In this document: one piece after another, positions 26,710 to 34,825 of the stretch | Layout: each line of letters starts with the position of its first letter | Position numbering within the stretch: position 1 is the stretch's first letter | NCBI GenBank assembly: GCA_947598205.1 | Contig: CANQFB010000004.1 | Coordinates: 62,001 to 126,000 of the forward strand | Origin: an uncultured Clostridia bacterium | Lineage (GTDB): Bacteria > Bacillota > Clostridia > Christensenellales > Borkfalkiaceae | Direction of reading: 5' to 3' | Length of the DNA stretch: 64,000 nt | Translations under genes and position numbers: made by a program | Notes under the pieces: model-generated | The model's input: the letters and a program-made list of their open reading frames with translations, nothing else | The model's database searches: none | What the model was told of the DNA's origin: nothing

Positions 26710-27732
26710 TTATTCCTCGCTACCTGCTACTTCGTCGACGGGAGCCCCCTTGGCCGCCGCCCTGATCTTCGCGATCATCTCGGCCATGAGTTCGGGGTTA
26801 TCCTTGAGGAACTGCCGCATCTTATCGCGGCCGTTGGCGATCTTGTTATCGTTGTAGCTGAACCACGCGCCGCTCTTCTTGATGACGTCGTACTGCACGC
26901 CGAGGTCGATGACGCACCCCTCCTGCGAGACCCCTTCGCCGTACATAATATCGAATTCCGCCTGACGGAAGGGAGGCGCGAGCTTGTTCTTGACGACCTT
27001 CGCCCGCGTGCGGTTGCCCGCCGCACCTTCGGTATCCTTGAGAATATCCGTCTTACGGACGTCGATGCGGATGGAGGCATAGAACTTGAGGGCCTTGCCG
27101 CCGGGGGTCACTTCGGGATTGCCGAACATGACGCCCACCTTCTCGCGCAACTGGTTGATGAAGATGACGCACGTCTTCGATTTGTTGACGATGGCGGTAA
27201 GTTTGCGGAGAGCCTGGCTCATGAGGCGGGCCTGAAGGCCGACGTGGTTATCCCCCATGTCCCCTTCGATCTCCGCCTTGGGGGTGAGCGCCGCCACGGA
27301 GTCGATGACGATGATGTCCACCGCCGAGGAGCGGACGAGCGCATCCACAATGTCGAGCGCCTGTTCGCCCGTATCGGGCTGGGAGACATACAGCTCGTTG
27401 AGGTTCACGCCGAGTTTCTTCGCATAGACGGGATCGAGGGCGTGCTCTGCATCCACGAAGGCCGCGATGCCGCCCATCTTCTGCGCCTCTGCGACGGCGT
27501 GGAGGGCGACCGTCGTCTTGCCGCTCGATTCGGGGCCGTAGATCTCGATCATCCTGCCGCGGGGGAAGCCGCCGATGCCGAGGGCGAGGTCGAGGGAGAG
27601 ACACCCCGAGGGAATGACCTCGATATCGGTATTGCCCGCGTTCTCGCCGAGCTTCATGATAGAGCCCTTGCCGTATTGCTTTTCGATCTGGGCGAGTACG
27701 GCGTCTAACGCCTTGAGTTTGTCTTCGTTCAT
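26710..27732 (-). CDS. recA: Recombinase RecA
   Basis: The 340-residue strand-exchange ATPase shows the Walker A loop [13 protein letters not shown], Walker [11 protein letters not shown], and [27 protein letters not shown] as loop-2 and conserved regions (only in part quoted). Length is normal. AAAGGAG precedes the ATG. It is the last gene of the ftsK-rimO-pgsA-cinA-recA series, 52 bp after cinA. No Gram-positive LexA box (CGAAC-N4-GTTCG) is visible just upstream, so SOS control is not evident here. Confidence 0.97.
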   Translation of the reverse strand: MNEDKLKALDAVLAQIEKQYGKGSIMKLGENAGNTDIEVIPSGCLSLDLALGIGGFPRGRMIEIYGPESSGKTTVALHAVAEAQKMGGIAAFVDAEHALDPVYAKKLGVNLNELYVSQPDTGEQALDIVDALVRSSAVDIIVIDSVAALTPKAEIEGDMGDNHVGLQARLMSQALRKLTAIVNKSKTCVIFINQLREKVGVMFGNPEVTPGGKALKFYASIRIDVRKTDILKDTEGAAGNRTRAKVVKNKLAPPFRQAEFDIMYGEGVSQEGCVIDLGVQYDVIKKSGAWFSYNDNKIANGRDKMRQFLKDNPELMAEMIAKIRAAAKGAPVDEVAGSEE

Positions 27733-27784
27733 ATGGTATGCTCCTTTGATTTTTTACAGGTTTGTATTTCTCATGCGAGCGCGC

Positions 27785-28864
27785 TCACTTGATCTCGCGA
27801 TAGGCGAGAAAGAGGGCGTAGTTGATCGCCGTCTCGGTGATGCTCTCGCGCGTTCCCTTCAGTTGATAGCGGTAGACGTTGACGCGCTCGCGGGTGCCGA
27901 CGGCGATATAGAAGAGGCCCGCGGGATTTCCCTTCTCGTCGGGATCGGGTCCCGCGACGCCCGTCGTGGCGACGGCGAGATCGCAATGTCCCCCTGCGAG
28001 GAGGCCCGCCGCCATCTCGTAGGCGGTCTCATCGGAGACCGTTCCCTTTTGGGCGACCGTCTCCTCCGAAACGTTCAGCCGTTCGATCTTGGCCTGCGCG
28101 TGATAGGTGTTCAACCCCTCGAAATAGACGGCGCTCGCCCCCGGAACGCGCACGATGGCGCGGCCCACGCCCCCGCCCGTAAAGCTCTCGGCGACGGAGA
28201 CAGTCATGCGGCGGAGCTTCAAGGCCTCCACGAGCCGTTCGGCGATCGAGACGTCTTCGATGGCATAGAGATAGTCGGCAAGTTCGCTCGCGAGAATACG
28301 CGTCGCCTCGTCGGCCGTCATCTTGGGCGTCGCCCTGTCGTAGATGAGCTCCACCCTCGCCGCTCCGTACTTCTCGCTCGCATGGACGATCAATTTATCT
28401 TCCGCGAGCGCGCGGACGGCCGAGATGGCCGCGCGCAGTTTTTCCTGCGGGGCGGAGACGGTGCGGAGGACCATCCTCAAATAGCTGTTTTTTCTGCGCG
28501 CGTCGATGCGGGGCACGACCTCGAGCCGCGCTTCCTCCTCTCCGCGCTTCCCCGAAGGGAGGACGGCATAGAGGCAACGGTCTGTCTCGATGATGTACTC
28601 TTCCTCAAATTTCTTCTCCGCCGCCGCCTCGATATATTGGCGCGCAGAGGGAAGGAGAGGCGGGTCGCAGACGAGAAAGATGCCATCCATGTCCAAGGAG
28701 AGGCGCACGAGAGCCGTTCCGACGGCAGAAGGCGCATCGTAGGGAAGGAGGGTCACTTCGTCCAAAAAGATCCCTCCCGCGAGCAGGGCGTCGGTCACGG
28801 AGGAAAAATCCACGATCCCGACGGAGCTCAATTTATTATAAAGTACCACTGCCGCGTATTTCAC
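27785..28864 (-). CDS. cinA: CinA family protein with reduced N-terminal domain
   Basis: The 359-residue protein has a complete C-terminal CinA domain (nicotinamide-nucleotide amidase type, about 205-355): TVSVAESFTGGGVG, GLNTYHAQAKIE, TGVAGPDPD and GLFYIAVG. The N-terminal half has the size of the MoCF/ADP-ribose pyrophosphatase domain but lacks its GGLGPT-type signature. That domain may have lost catalysis, and the protein is shorter than the usual 410 or so residues. A GTG start follows pgsA with GAGGAAG upstream. The usual cinA-recA adjacency is kept. Confidence 0.88.
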   Translation of the reverse strand: MKYAAVVLYNKLSSVGIVDFSSVTDALLAGGIFLDEVTLLPYDAPSAVGTALVRLSLDMDGIFLVCDPPLLPSARQYIEAAAEKKFEEEYIIETDRCLYAVLPSGKRGEEEARLEVVPRIDARRKNSYLRMVLRTVSAPQEKLRAAISAVRALAEDKLIVHASEKYGAARVELIYDRATPKMTADEATRILASELADYLYAIEDVSIAERLVEALKLRRMTVSVAESFTGGGVGRAIVRVPGASAVYFEGLNTYHAQAKIERLNVSEETVAQKGTVSDETAYEMAAGLLAGGHCDLAVATTGVAGPDPDEKGNPAGLFYIAVGTRERVNVYRYQLKGTRESITETAINYALFLAYREIK

Positions 28865-29476
28865 TTAAACTTCCTCTCCGCCGCGCAAAACTTGTCTGTT
28901 TTTCAGGATATAATTTATGCCCGAAAGCACGGTCAGGACGGTCGCCGCAAAGAGGAAAAATACGCCGACTACGGCGACGATCCTCCCGCCCTTGCCGCCC
29001 GCAAAGGGCATGCTCGCGAGGATGACGGCGATGGAGACGTCCTGCAAGACCGTCTTGATCTTGCCGAGCTTATCGGCGGCGAGCACGAGATTTCTCCCCG
29101 CCGCGATCATGCGGAAGCCGCTCACGATGAGCTCGCGGGCGAGAATGACGGCAACGCAGATGCCCGCGGCGATGAGCCCCCACCCCGAGAGGATGGAGAC
29201 CTCGAAGATCTGCCCCCGCGTGAGAAGCAAGATGAGCGCCGTCGAGACAAGCACTTTATCGGCAATGGGGTCGAGAAACTTCCCCAAATTGGTGACGAGG
29301 TTGCGGCTGCGGGCGATGTGGCCGTCCAAAGCGTCGGTGGAAGCCGCGAGCACGAAGATGATCGCCGCGATGAGGAAATTATACCCCTTGAGCGCGGAGA
29401 CCTCCAAATAGAAAAAGAGGATAAAGAGCGGGATCATACAGATCCTCAAAAGCGTGATCTTATTGGGCAAATTCAT
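28865..29476 (-). CDS. pgsA: CDP-diacylglycerol-glycerol-3-phosphate phosphatidyltransferase
   Basis: This 203-residue membrane enzyme makes phosphatidylglycerophosphate, the first committed step to phosphatidylglycerol. The CDP-alcohol phosphotransferase signature DG-x2-AR-x8-G-x3-D-x3-D is complete (DGHIARSRNL ... GKFLDPIAD). Several membrane helices follow. The ATG at 29476 has AAGGAG upstream; the frame extending to 29569 overlaps rimO and is not used. Confidence 0.95.
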   Translation of the reverse strand: MNLPNKITLLRICMIPLFILFFYLEVSALKGYNFLIAAIIFVLAASTDALDGHIARSRNLVTNLGKFLDPIADKVLVSTALILLLTRGQIFEVSILSGWGLIAAGICVAVILARELIVSGFRMIAAGRNLVLAADKLGKIKTVLQDVSIAVILASMPFAGGKGGRIVAVVGVFFLFAATVLTVLSGINYILKNRQVLRGGEEV

Positions 29477-29486
29477 AGCTTTCTCC

Positions 29487-30827
29487 TTATGTATCGAGAT
29501 CTTCCCCGCCGTTTTCGGGCATAACATGTCCGAAGAGGTCGTATTCTTCCGCGCGGTCGATGCGGACATGGTACCTTCGTCCCTCTTCCGCCCGCTTCGC
29601 CGTGAAAAACACCGAACCGTCTATCTCATAGGCCTGAAAATAGGCCCTTCCCACAAAACAGCTCCTCTCGTAATCGATGCCGTCGCAGATGACTTCGAGC
29701 GTGCTCCCCACATAGTTTGCGAGTTTTCTGGCGGAAATTTTCGCCTGCGCCCGATAGAGCTCGCGCACCCGCCGCTTCTTCGTGGAGGGGTGCACCTGCC
29801 CTTTGAGCCGATAGGCGGGCGTATCTTCCTCGCGCGAATAGGCGAAAAATCCGCAGTTCTCGAATTGCGCCTCCTCCAAAAAGGCGATCAGGGCTCTGTG
29901 CTCTTCCTCCGTCTCGGAGGGGAAGCCCGCGATGAACGTCGTCCTGATCGCGATCCCTTCGATCTCGGCGCGAAGTTTTTTGAGGAGAGAACGGATCTCC
30001 TCCTTCCTGCTCCTTCTTCCCATGAGTTTCAGGATGCGGTCCTCGGAGTGCTGGAGGGGAATATCGAGATACTTTATGACCTTGGGGTTCTCCTTTACCT
30101 CGCGGATAAGATCGTCCGAGATGACTTCCGGATAACAGTATAGCAGACGAATATGACAGATATTGTCAAGTTCGGAAAGTTTTTTGATGAGTTCGACAAA
30201 TTGATTTTTGCCGCGGTCCTCGCCGTAGCGCGTCGTATCCTGCGCGATGAGGACGAGCTCGTCCGTCTCCCCGAGCGAGCGCGCCTCTTCGAGAAGGTCC
30301 TCCATGGGGTAGGAGACGTACCTCCCCCTTATTTTGGGGATGAGGCAATAGGTGCAGCGGTTGAAACATCCGTCGGCGATCTTGAGATATTTGAGGTGGG
30401 GCATGGTCGAGACGAGCCGCCCGTAGAGCTTTCCGTCCCCCGCGCCGACGGCGTTCACCCTGCCCTCCGCATAGGAGCGTTCGAGGGCGGGAAAGAGGGC
30501 GGAGACGTCGTTCACGCCGAGAAAGACATCCCCCTCCGTGAGGGCGGGGAAGAGTTCTTTTGCGAATTTTTCGGGAAGACACCCCGTAACGACGATCTTC
30601 TCGAGCTTCCCCTTCTTGCGGAAGGAATTCCCCTCCAAAACGGCGGCGATGGATTCATCGCGCGCGGCATTCAGAAAGGCGCATGTGTTGACGATGAGGA
30701 CCTGCGCCTCGGCAATATCGTCTGTGATGCGGCAACCGTGCCGCGCGATCTCTCCGAGGAGGCGCTCGCCGTCTACGCGGTTCTTATCGCACCCCAAAGA
30801 GATCATGCCGAAGACCTTCTTCATCAA
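29487..30827 (-). CDS. rimO: Ribosomal protein S12 methylthiotransferase
   Basis: The 446-residue radical SAM methylthiotransferase modifies an Asp of ribosomal protein S12. It has the N-terminal UPF0004 domain with three Cys (SLGCDKN, NTCAF, TGCLPE), the radical SAM motif CFNRCTYC, and a C-terminal TRAM domain. DKNRVDGE and DGCFNRCTYCLIPK favour RimO over MiaB. It overlaps the ftsK stop codon by four bases. One CCATGTCCG copy lies in the TRAM region (RYHVRID). Confidence 0.95.
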   Translation of the reverse strand: MMKKVFGMISLGCDKNRVDGERLLGEIARHGCRITDDIAEAQVLIVNTCAFLNAARDESIAAVLEGNSFRKKGKLEKIVVTGCLPEKFAKELFPALTEGDVFLGVNDVSALFPALERSYAEGRVNAVGAGDGKLYGRLVSTMPHLKYLKIADGCFNRCTYCLIPKIRGRYVSYPMEDLLEEARSLGETDELVLIAQDTTRYGEDRGKNQFVELIKKLSELDNICHIRLLYCYPEVISDDLIREVKENPKVIKYLDIPLQHSEDRILKLMGRRSRKEEIRSLLKKLRAEIEGIAIRTTFIAGFPSETEEEHRALIAFLEEAQFENCGFFAYSREEDTPAYRLKGQVHPSTKKRRVRELYRAQAKISARKLANYVGSTLEVICDGIDYERSCFVGRAYFQAYEIDGSVFFTAKRAEEGRRYHVRIDRAEEYDLFGHVMPENGGEDLDT

Positions 30828-33800
30828 TCGATGCTCCCGTACTTCGCTTCAAATTCTTCCTTGGTGAGAAGGACGGTGCGCGCCTTCGCCCCTTCAAAGG
30901 CGGAGATATAGCCCATCGCCTCCATCCATTCGATGATCTTGCCCGCATGGTTGTAGCCCACGCCGCACTTCCTCTGGATGAGGGAGATGGAGGCCTGCCC
31001 TACCTTGATGACGGTGGCAAGCGCGCGGATGTATTGCTTGCTGACGTCGGCGCCGTCGCCGTCGAAGGAACTTCCGCCCCCTCCGCCGCTCTCGCCGTCG
31101 CGGTCGATATATTCGGCCGCGCTGTCGTCGAAATAAGCCTCGTTGTTCTCCTTGACGAAGTTGACGACGCGCTGTCTTTCCGTGGGATTCAGGAAGGCGC
31201 CCTGCGCGCGGCGGGCCTTCCCGCTCATCTTGATGAGCATATCGCCGTTGCCGAGAAGGTGCTCCGCCCCGCCCTCGTCGAGCATGATGCGGGAGTTGAG
31301 TTCGGAATCGACGCTGAGCGAGATGCGCGTGGGAAGATTGGACTTGATGACGCCCGTGATGACCGTCGCATCGGGCCGCTGGGTGGCAAGGACGAGGTGG
31401 ATGCCCGCCGCCCGCGCCTTTTGGGCGAGCCGCTGGATGCGCTCCTCGATCTCCTTCTTGGCAACGAGCATGAGATCGCCGAACTCATCGACGACGATGA
31501 CGATCTTGGGAAGGCGCTCTTCCTCCCCCACGAGATTGGCGTTGTATTCGTCGATCTTGCTCACGGCGATACCCGATCTCGTCTTCTCGTTGAAGAGGGT
31601 ATAGCGGCGTTCCATCTCCTTGATGGCCCAATTCAGGGCCGTGACCGCCCGTTGCGGCTGGGTGATGATCTCGTTGATCATGAGGTGCGGAAGCCCCTCA
31701 TAGATGGTAAACTCCGTCTGCTTGGGGTCGATGAGGATGAGGCGAAGCTCCTCGGGCGAATATTTATAGAGCATGCTGATGAGCATGGCGTGCATCGTGA
31801 CCGACTTGCCCGAGCCCGTCATCCCCGCGACGAGGATATGGGTCATCTCGGTGATATTGCCGCATACGCTGCGCCCCTCGATGTCCTTTCCGAGGGCGAA
31901 GGTGAGCGCGTCGGGCTTGGAACGGTTGAATTCCTCCGATTGGATGATGGAGCGAAGCCCCACCGTCGCGCGCTGATCCTTGGGGACGGGCACCTCGATG
32001 GAGATGCCGCGCACCTCGGGATTGGCATACATATTCACGCCCGAGACTTCGAGGTAGAGGGCGATCTCGTCGGCATAGCGCGTCATCTGGCTGATGGTGC
32101 CGCTCTGCGGCATGGCGAGATCGTACCGCGTGACCGAGGGGCCCGCCTTCACGCCGATGATCTGCGTCTCGATCTTATAGTTGCGCAGGGTATCGAGGAT
32201 GATGCCCGAAGTGCGGCCGATGATCTCGTTGGAGAGTTCCACCCTGTCGTCGTAGGTGTTGAGAAGATCGACGTCGGGCCGTTTATACTTCTTATAGACG
32301 TGTTTTTTCTTGGGCGCGGGCGCGGCGGGTTTCTCCCCGAGGCCGCGGACGGCGCGCGTGGGGATCTCCTCGGCGGCGGGCGTCTCCTCTTCGGGAAGGG
32401 CGTCGTCGTCGAAGATGTTGGCCGCGGAACGGCCGCGGGAGGCGTCGAAGAGATCGTCTTCTGCGCCGCGGCTCTCGCCGAGTTCCTCGCCGAAGTCCTC
32501 CCTCCCCCTCGCGGAAGTGAGATCGTCGGAGGAGCGCTCCCTGCCGCGGCTCTCGCCGAAGCCGTCGCCGAAATCCTCCCTCCCCCTCGCGGAAGTGAGA
32601 TCGTCGGAGGAGAGCTCCCTGCCGCGCCTCTCGCCGAAGCCGTCGCCGAAATCCTCCCTTCCCCTCGCGGAGGTGAGATCGTCGGAGGGAAGCTCCCTGC
32701 CGCGGCTCTCGCCGAAGCCGTCGCCGAAGTCCTCTCTTCCCCTCGCGGGGCCGAAAACGTCGTCCCGTTCTCCGCCCGAAAGATCGTCGCGGCGGCCGAA
32801 GGAAGGTTCTTCTCCGTCGGGCGTTCCCCTGCGGGCGAAGGGGTCTGTAAAGGTGTGCGGCATGGGCGGATCTTCCCTCAATCCGGGCTCGGGTCTCGGC
32901 TCGGGATCGGGCGCGCGGAAGGAGGGACGGACGGGCTCCTGCTCCTCGGGAAGGATGGGCGCGGGCTCCTCCGAGGCTTCGCCGGAGGCCGAATAATCGG
33001 TCTCTACGTCGTGGGAATAATAATCGTGCGGCGCGGGAGTCACCGAGGGTGCGCGGAAGGAGGGCGCGGCGGGATAGTTGAAATCGTCGCCGTCGTCGCC
33101 CGTCTCCACGACGCGGCGCGGCATAGGCGGGCGGAGATCTTCCGCCGCATGCGAGAAGGAACCGGAATAGGTCGGCCCGTCTGAGGCGGGCGCATCGTTT
33201 TGCCGCGCAGGGATGCCGCGGTCGCGGTTGAAGGAAGAATTCTTATCGTAGATGAGGTTGTTGCGGTAGTTGGCGGCGGGATCGTCGCCGAAGAGGATCT
33301 CGCGGCTCGTCCGCCTCTCATCGCGCACGGGTTCGGGCGCATATGCCGCGGGGGGCGCGTAGGGCTGTTCTATGGGCTTGTCCTCGGACATGGGTGTGCG
33401 GGAAGGCTCTTCCAGATCGTCGAAGGAGAGGCCCGCATTCTCACGCTCGCGCACTGCCTTCTCCTCTTTGCGCGGCGCGGAAGAGCGCTTGACAAGGCGC
33501 GAGAGAGGCGTAAGCATCAAAAGGTAGAAGGCCGCAAGAAGAGCGAGGATGGCAAAGAGGATATATTCCCCCGCGAGGGAGAGGAGATGGCGCACGGGGA
33601 AGGCGACGATGCCGAACACCGCGCCGCCGCCCGTACCCGCGGCAAGGCTCTCGCCCGCCGCCGACCAGCAACCCGCGAGATAGCCGCCGTATGATGCGCC
33701 ATAGAACTTTTCGGCAGTCGCGGCGTGCACGATGAGGAAGACGGCCGCCACGAAAAGAGTTGTACGGATGACCCATTTCCGCGGCAGGAGCTTCTTCCCC

Positions 33801-34036
33801 GAGACGAGGCGCAAGGAGATATAGAAGAGAAGGACGAGGAGGAAGTAGACGAAATATCCGAACAGCCCCACGAGGAAGGCAGAGATGGCCAACCCGATCT
33901 CCCCGAAGACATATTTGCCCGTCACGGCAATGAAAAACAGGATGGCGCTGAAGAGCATGAGCGTCATGCCGACCGTCTCCTTGGTGAGGATCCCCTTTTC
34001 TTTCGTCTTTTTGTCGCCGCGGCCGAATCCGTTCAC
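30824..34036 (-). CDS. ftsK: DNA translocase FtsK/SpoIIIE with repeat-bearing linker
   Basis: The 1070-residue septal DNA pump has four N-terminal membrane helices (about 23-180), a very long Pro/Asp/Arg-rich linker (about 185-590), a RecA-like motor (Walker A AGMTGSGKSVT; Walker B region LILIDPKQTEF) and a C-terminal winged-helix gamma domain (about 1000-1065) that reads orienting sequences. The linker contains four 26-residue repeats of the type ARGREDFGDGFGESRGREL, encoded by 78-bp DNA repeats. The start is GTG with GGAGG six bases upstream. It heads the ftsK-rimO-pgsA-cinA-recA run. Confidence 0.96.
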   Translation of the reverse strand: MNGFGRGDKKTKEKGILTKETVGMTLMLFSAILFFIAVTGKYVFGEIGLAISAFLVGLFGYFVYFLLVLLFYISLRLVSGKKLLPRKWVIRTTLFVAAVFLIVHAATAEKFYGASYGGYLAGCWSAAGESLAAGTGGGAVFGIVAFPVRHLLSLAGEYILFAILALLAAFYLLMLTPLSRLVKRSSAPRKEEKAVRERENAGLSFDDLEEPSRTPMSEDKPIEQPYAPPAAYAPEPVRDERRTSREILFGDDPAANYRNNLIYDKNSSFNRDRGIPARQNDAPASDGPTYSGSFSHAAEDLRPPMPRRVVETGDDGDDFNYPAAPSFRAPSVTPAPHDYYSHDVETDYSASGEASEEPAPILPEEQEPVRPSFRAPDPEPRPEPGLREDPPMPHTFTDPFARRGTPDGEEPSFGRRDDLSGGERDDVFGPARGREDFGDGFGESRGRELPSDDLTSARGREDFGDGFGERRGRELSSDDLTSARGREDFGDGFGESRGRERSSDDLTSARGREDFGEELGESRGAEDDLFDASRGRSAANIFDDDALPEEETPAAEEIPTRAVRGLGEKPAAPAPKKKHVYKKYKRPDVDLLNTYDDRVELSNEIIGRTSGIILDTLRNYKIETQIIGVKAGPSVTRYDLAMPQSGTISQMTRYADEIALYLEVSGVNMYANPEVRGISIEVPVPKDQRATVGLRSIIQSEEFNRSKPDALTFALGKDIEGRSVCGNITEMTHILVAGMTGSGKSVTMHAMLISMLYKYSPEELRLILIDPKQTEFTIYEGLPHLMINEIITQPQRAVTALNWAIKEMERRYTLFNEKTRSGIAVSKIDEYNANLVGEEERLPKIVIVVDEFGDLMLVAKKEIEERIQRLAQKARAAGIHLVLATQRPDATVITGVIKSNLPTRISLSVDSELNSRIMLDEGGAEHLLGNGDMLIKMSGKARRAQGAFLNPTERQRVVNFVKENNEAYFDDSAAEYIDRDGESGGGGGSSFDGDGADVSKQYIRALATVIKVGQASISLIQRKCGVGYNHAGKIIEWMEAMGYISAFEGAKARTVLLTKEEFEAKYGSID
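32496..32760. repeat. Four 78-bp tandem repeats inside ftsK
   Basis: The landmark TCCTCCC/TCCTCTC recurs at 32496, 32574, 32652 and 32730, exactly 78 bp apart, keeping frame (26 codons). Copies differ by a few substitutions, for example Leu-Pro, Leu-Ser or Arg-Ser after RGRE. The first and last units are more degenerate. Confidence 0.9.
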
Positions 34037-34089
34037 GATAGACCTCCATACCCCTCAAACGGGGTGATGCACATATAATGTCATCTTAC

Positions 34090-34118
34090 AGTATATCATT
34101 TCTTTCTGCGAATTTCAA
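34090..34118 (-). promoter_or_regulatory. Promoter of the ftsK operon
   Basis: On the minus strand: TTGAAA (34113-34118), 17-bp spacer, TATACT (34090-34095), about 55 bp before the GTG start of ftsK. Confidence 0.75.
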
Positions 34119-34177
34119 CGGTATGGAAGAATATTTTTTGACGAAATCATAAACATTTCCCTTGTCACGCGCGTACG

Positions 34178-34204
34178 AAAAGGCCGCCCGTTTTGCGGGC
34201 GGCC
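34178..34204 (-). terminator. Terminator after the phosphopantetheinyl transferase gene
   Basis: On the minus strand GGCCGCCCG / CGGGCGGCC with a 4-6 base loop is followed by TTTTCG. The stem is strong but the T run short. Confidence 0.6.
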
Positions 34205-34219
34205 GCCAAGGTCGCTTTT

Positions 34220-34825
34220 TTATGCCAAAGCGAGGCCGGAAAGGTCGAAGGAAATATCCCCCGCATCCCCTGCGGCGACGGTGAGGAAGAAGCTCTCCCC
34301 ACCCGAGGTGAGCTCCACCGTCTTCGTCGGGAGGGCGTCGCTCTCGATCTTTTCGGGGCGGAAGACACTTCCCCCCATACACTTGAAGATCGCCTCCTTC
34401 TTTGTCCAGAGCGCGCATTTTTTCATGGCATCCGCCCCTTCGCCGCGCGCGATCTCCCCTGCCGTCTGGATCTTTTCTGCGGAGAGACGGGAGAAACGCT
34501 CGGCGTCGAGGGCCTCGATATCCACACCGACGGGGACGCGGGCGAGCGCGACGGCGGCGACGCCGCGGCTGTGGGAGAGGGAAAATTCCACCCCTTCCGC
34601 CCGCCATTTGCCGCTCTTCTCCCGCGTGATGCGGAGGCCCTCCATTTCAAGGCCGAAGACCTCGCGAAGGGCGCGTTCGAGCAGTTTCCAGACGTAATAC
34701 TTCTCCGCGCGGACGCGCTCGTTTTTCACGGAAGAGATCTCCTCCGCGCGCTCCGCGGGAAATACTCTTTCCCCCATTGTATCGAAGGGATATTTTGCGG
34801 CGAAGACGTAGATCTTTTCGCTCAC
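34220..34825 (-). CDS. 4'-phosphopantetheinyl transferase (Sfp type)
   Basis: The 201-residue enzyme attaches phosphopantetheine from CoA to carrier proteins. Landmarks are FSLSHSRG, VGVDIEALD (Mg-binding Asp and Glu) and WTKKEAIFKCMG. This is the longer Sfp/EntD-like class rather than AcpS. Because no polyketide or peptide synthetase lies in the window, its substrate may be fatty-acid ACP if acpS is missing, or a carrier encoded elsewhere. It overlaps the clpB stop codon by four bases, an unusual pairing. Confidence 0.92.
   Translation of the reverse strand: MSEKIYVFAAKYPFDTMGERVFPAERAEEISSVKNERVRAEKYYVWKLLERALREVFGLEMEGLRITREKSGKWRAEGVEFSLSHSRGVAAVALARVPVGVDIEALDAERFSRLSAEKIQTAGEIARGEGADAMKKCALWTKKEAIFKCMGGSVFRPEKIESDALPTKTVELTSGGESFFLTVAAGDAGDISFDLSGLALA

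Noticed and set aside
32496..32760. 78-bp repeats as a mobile or CRISPR-like element
   Set aside because: They keep the ftsK reading frame, have no unique spacers and encode a coherent linker.
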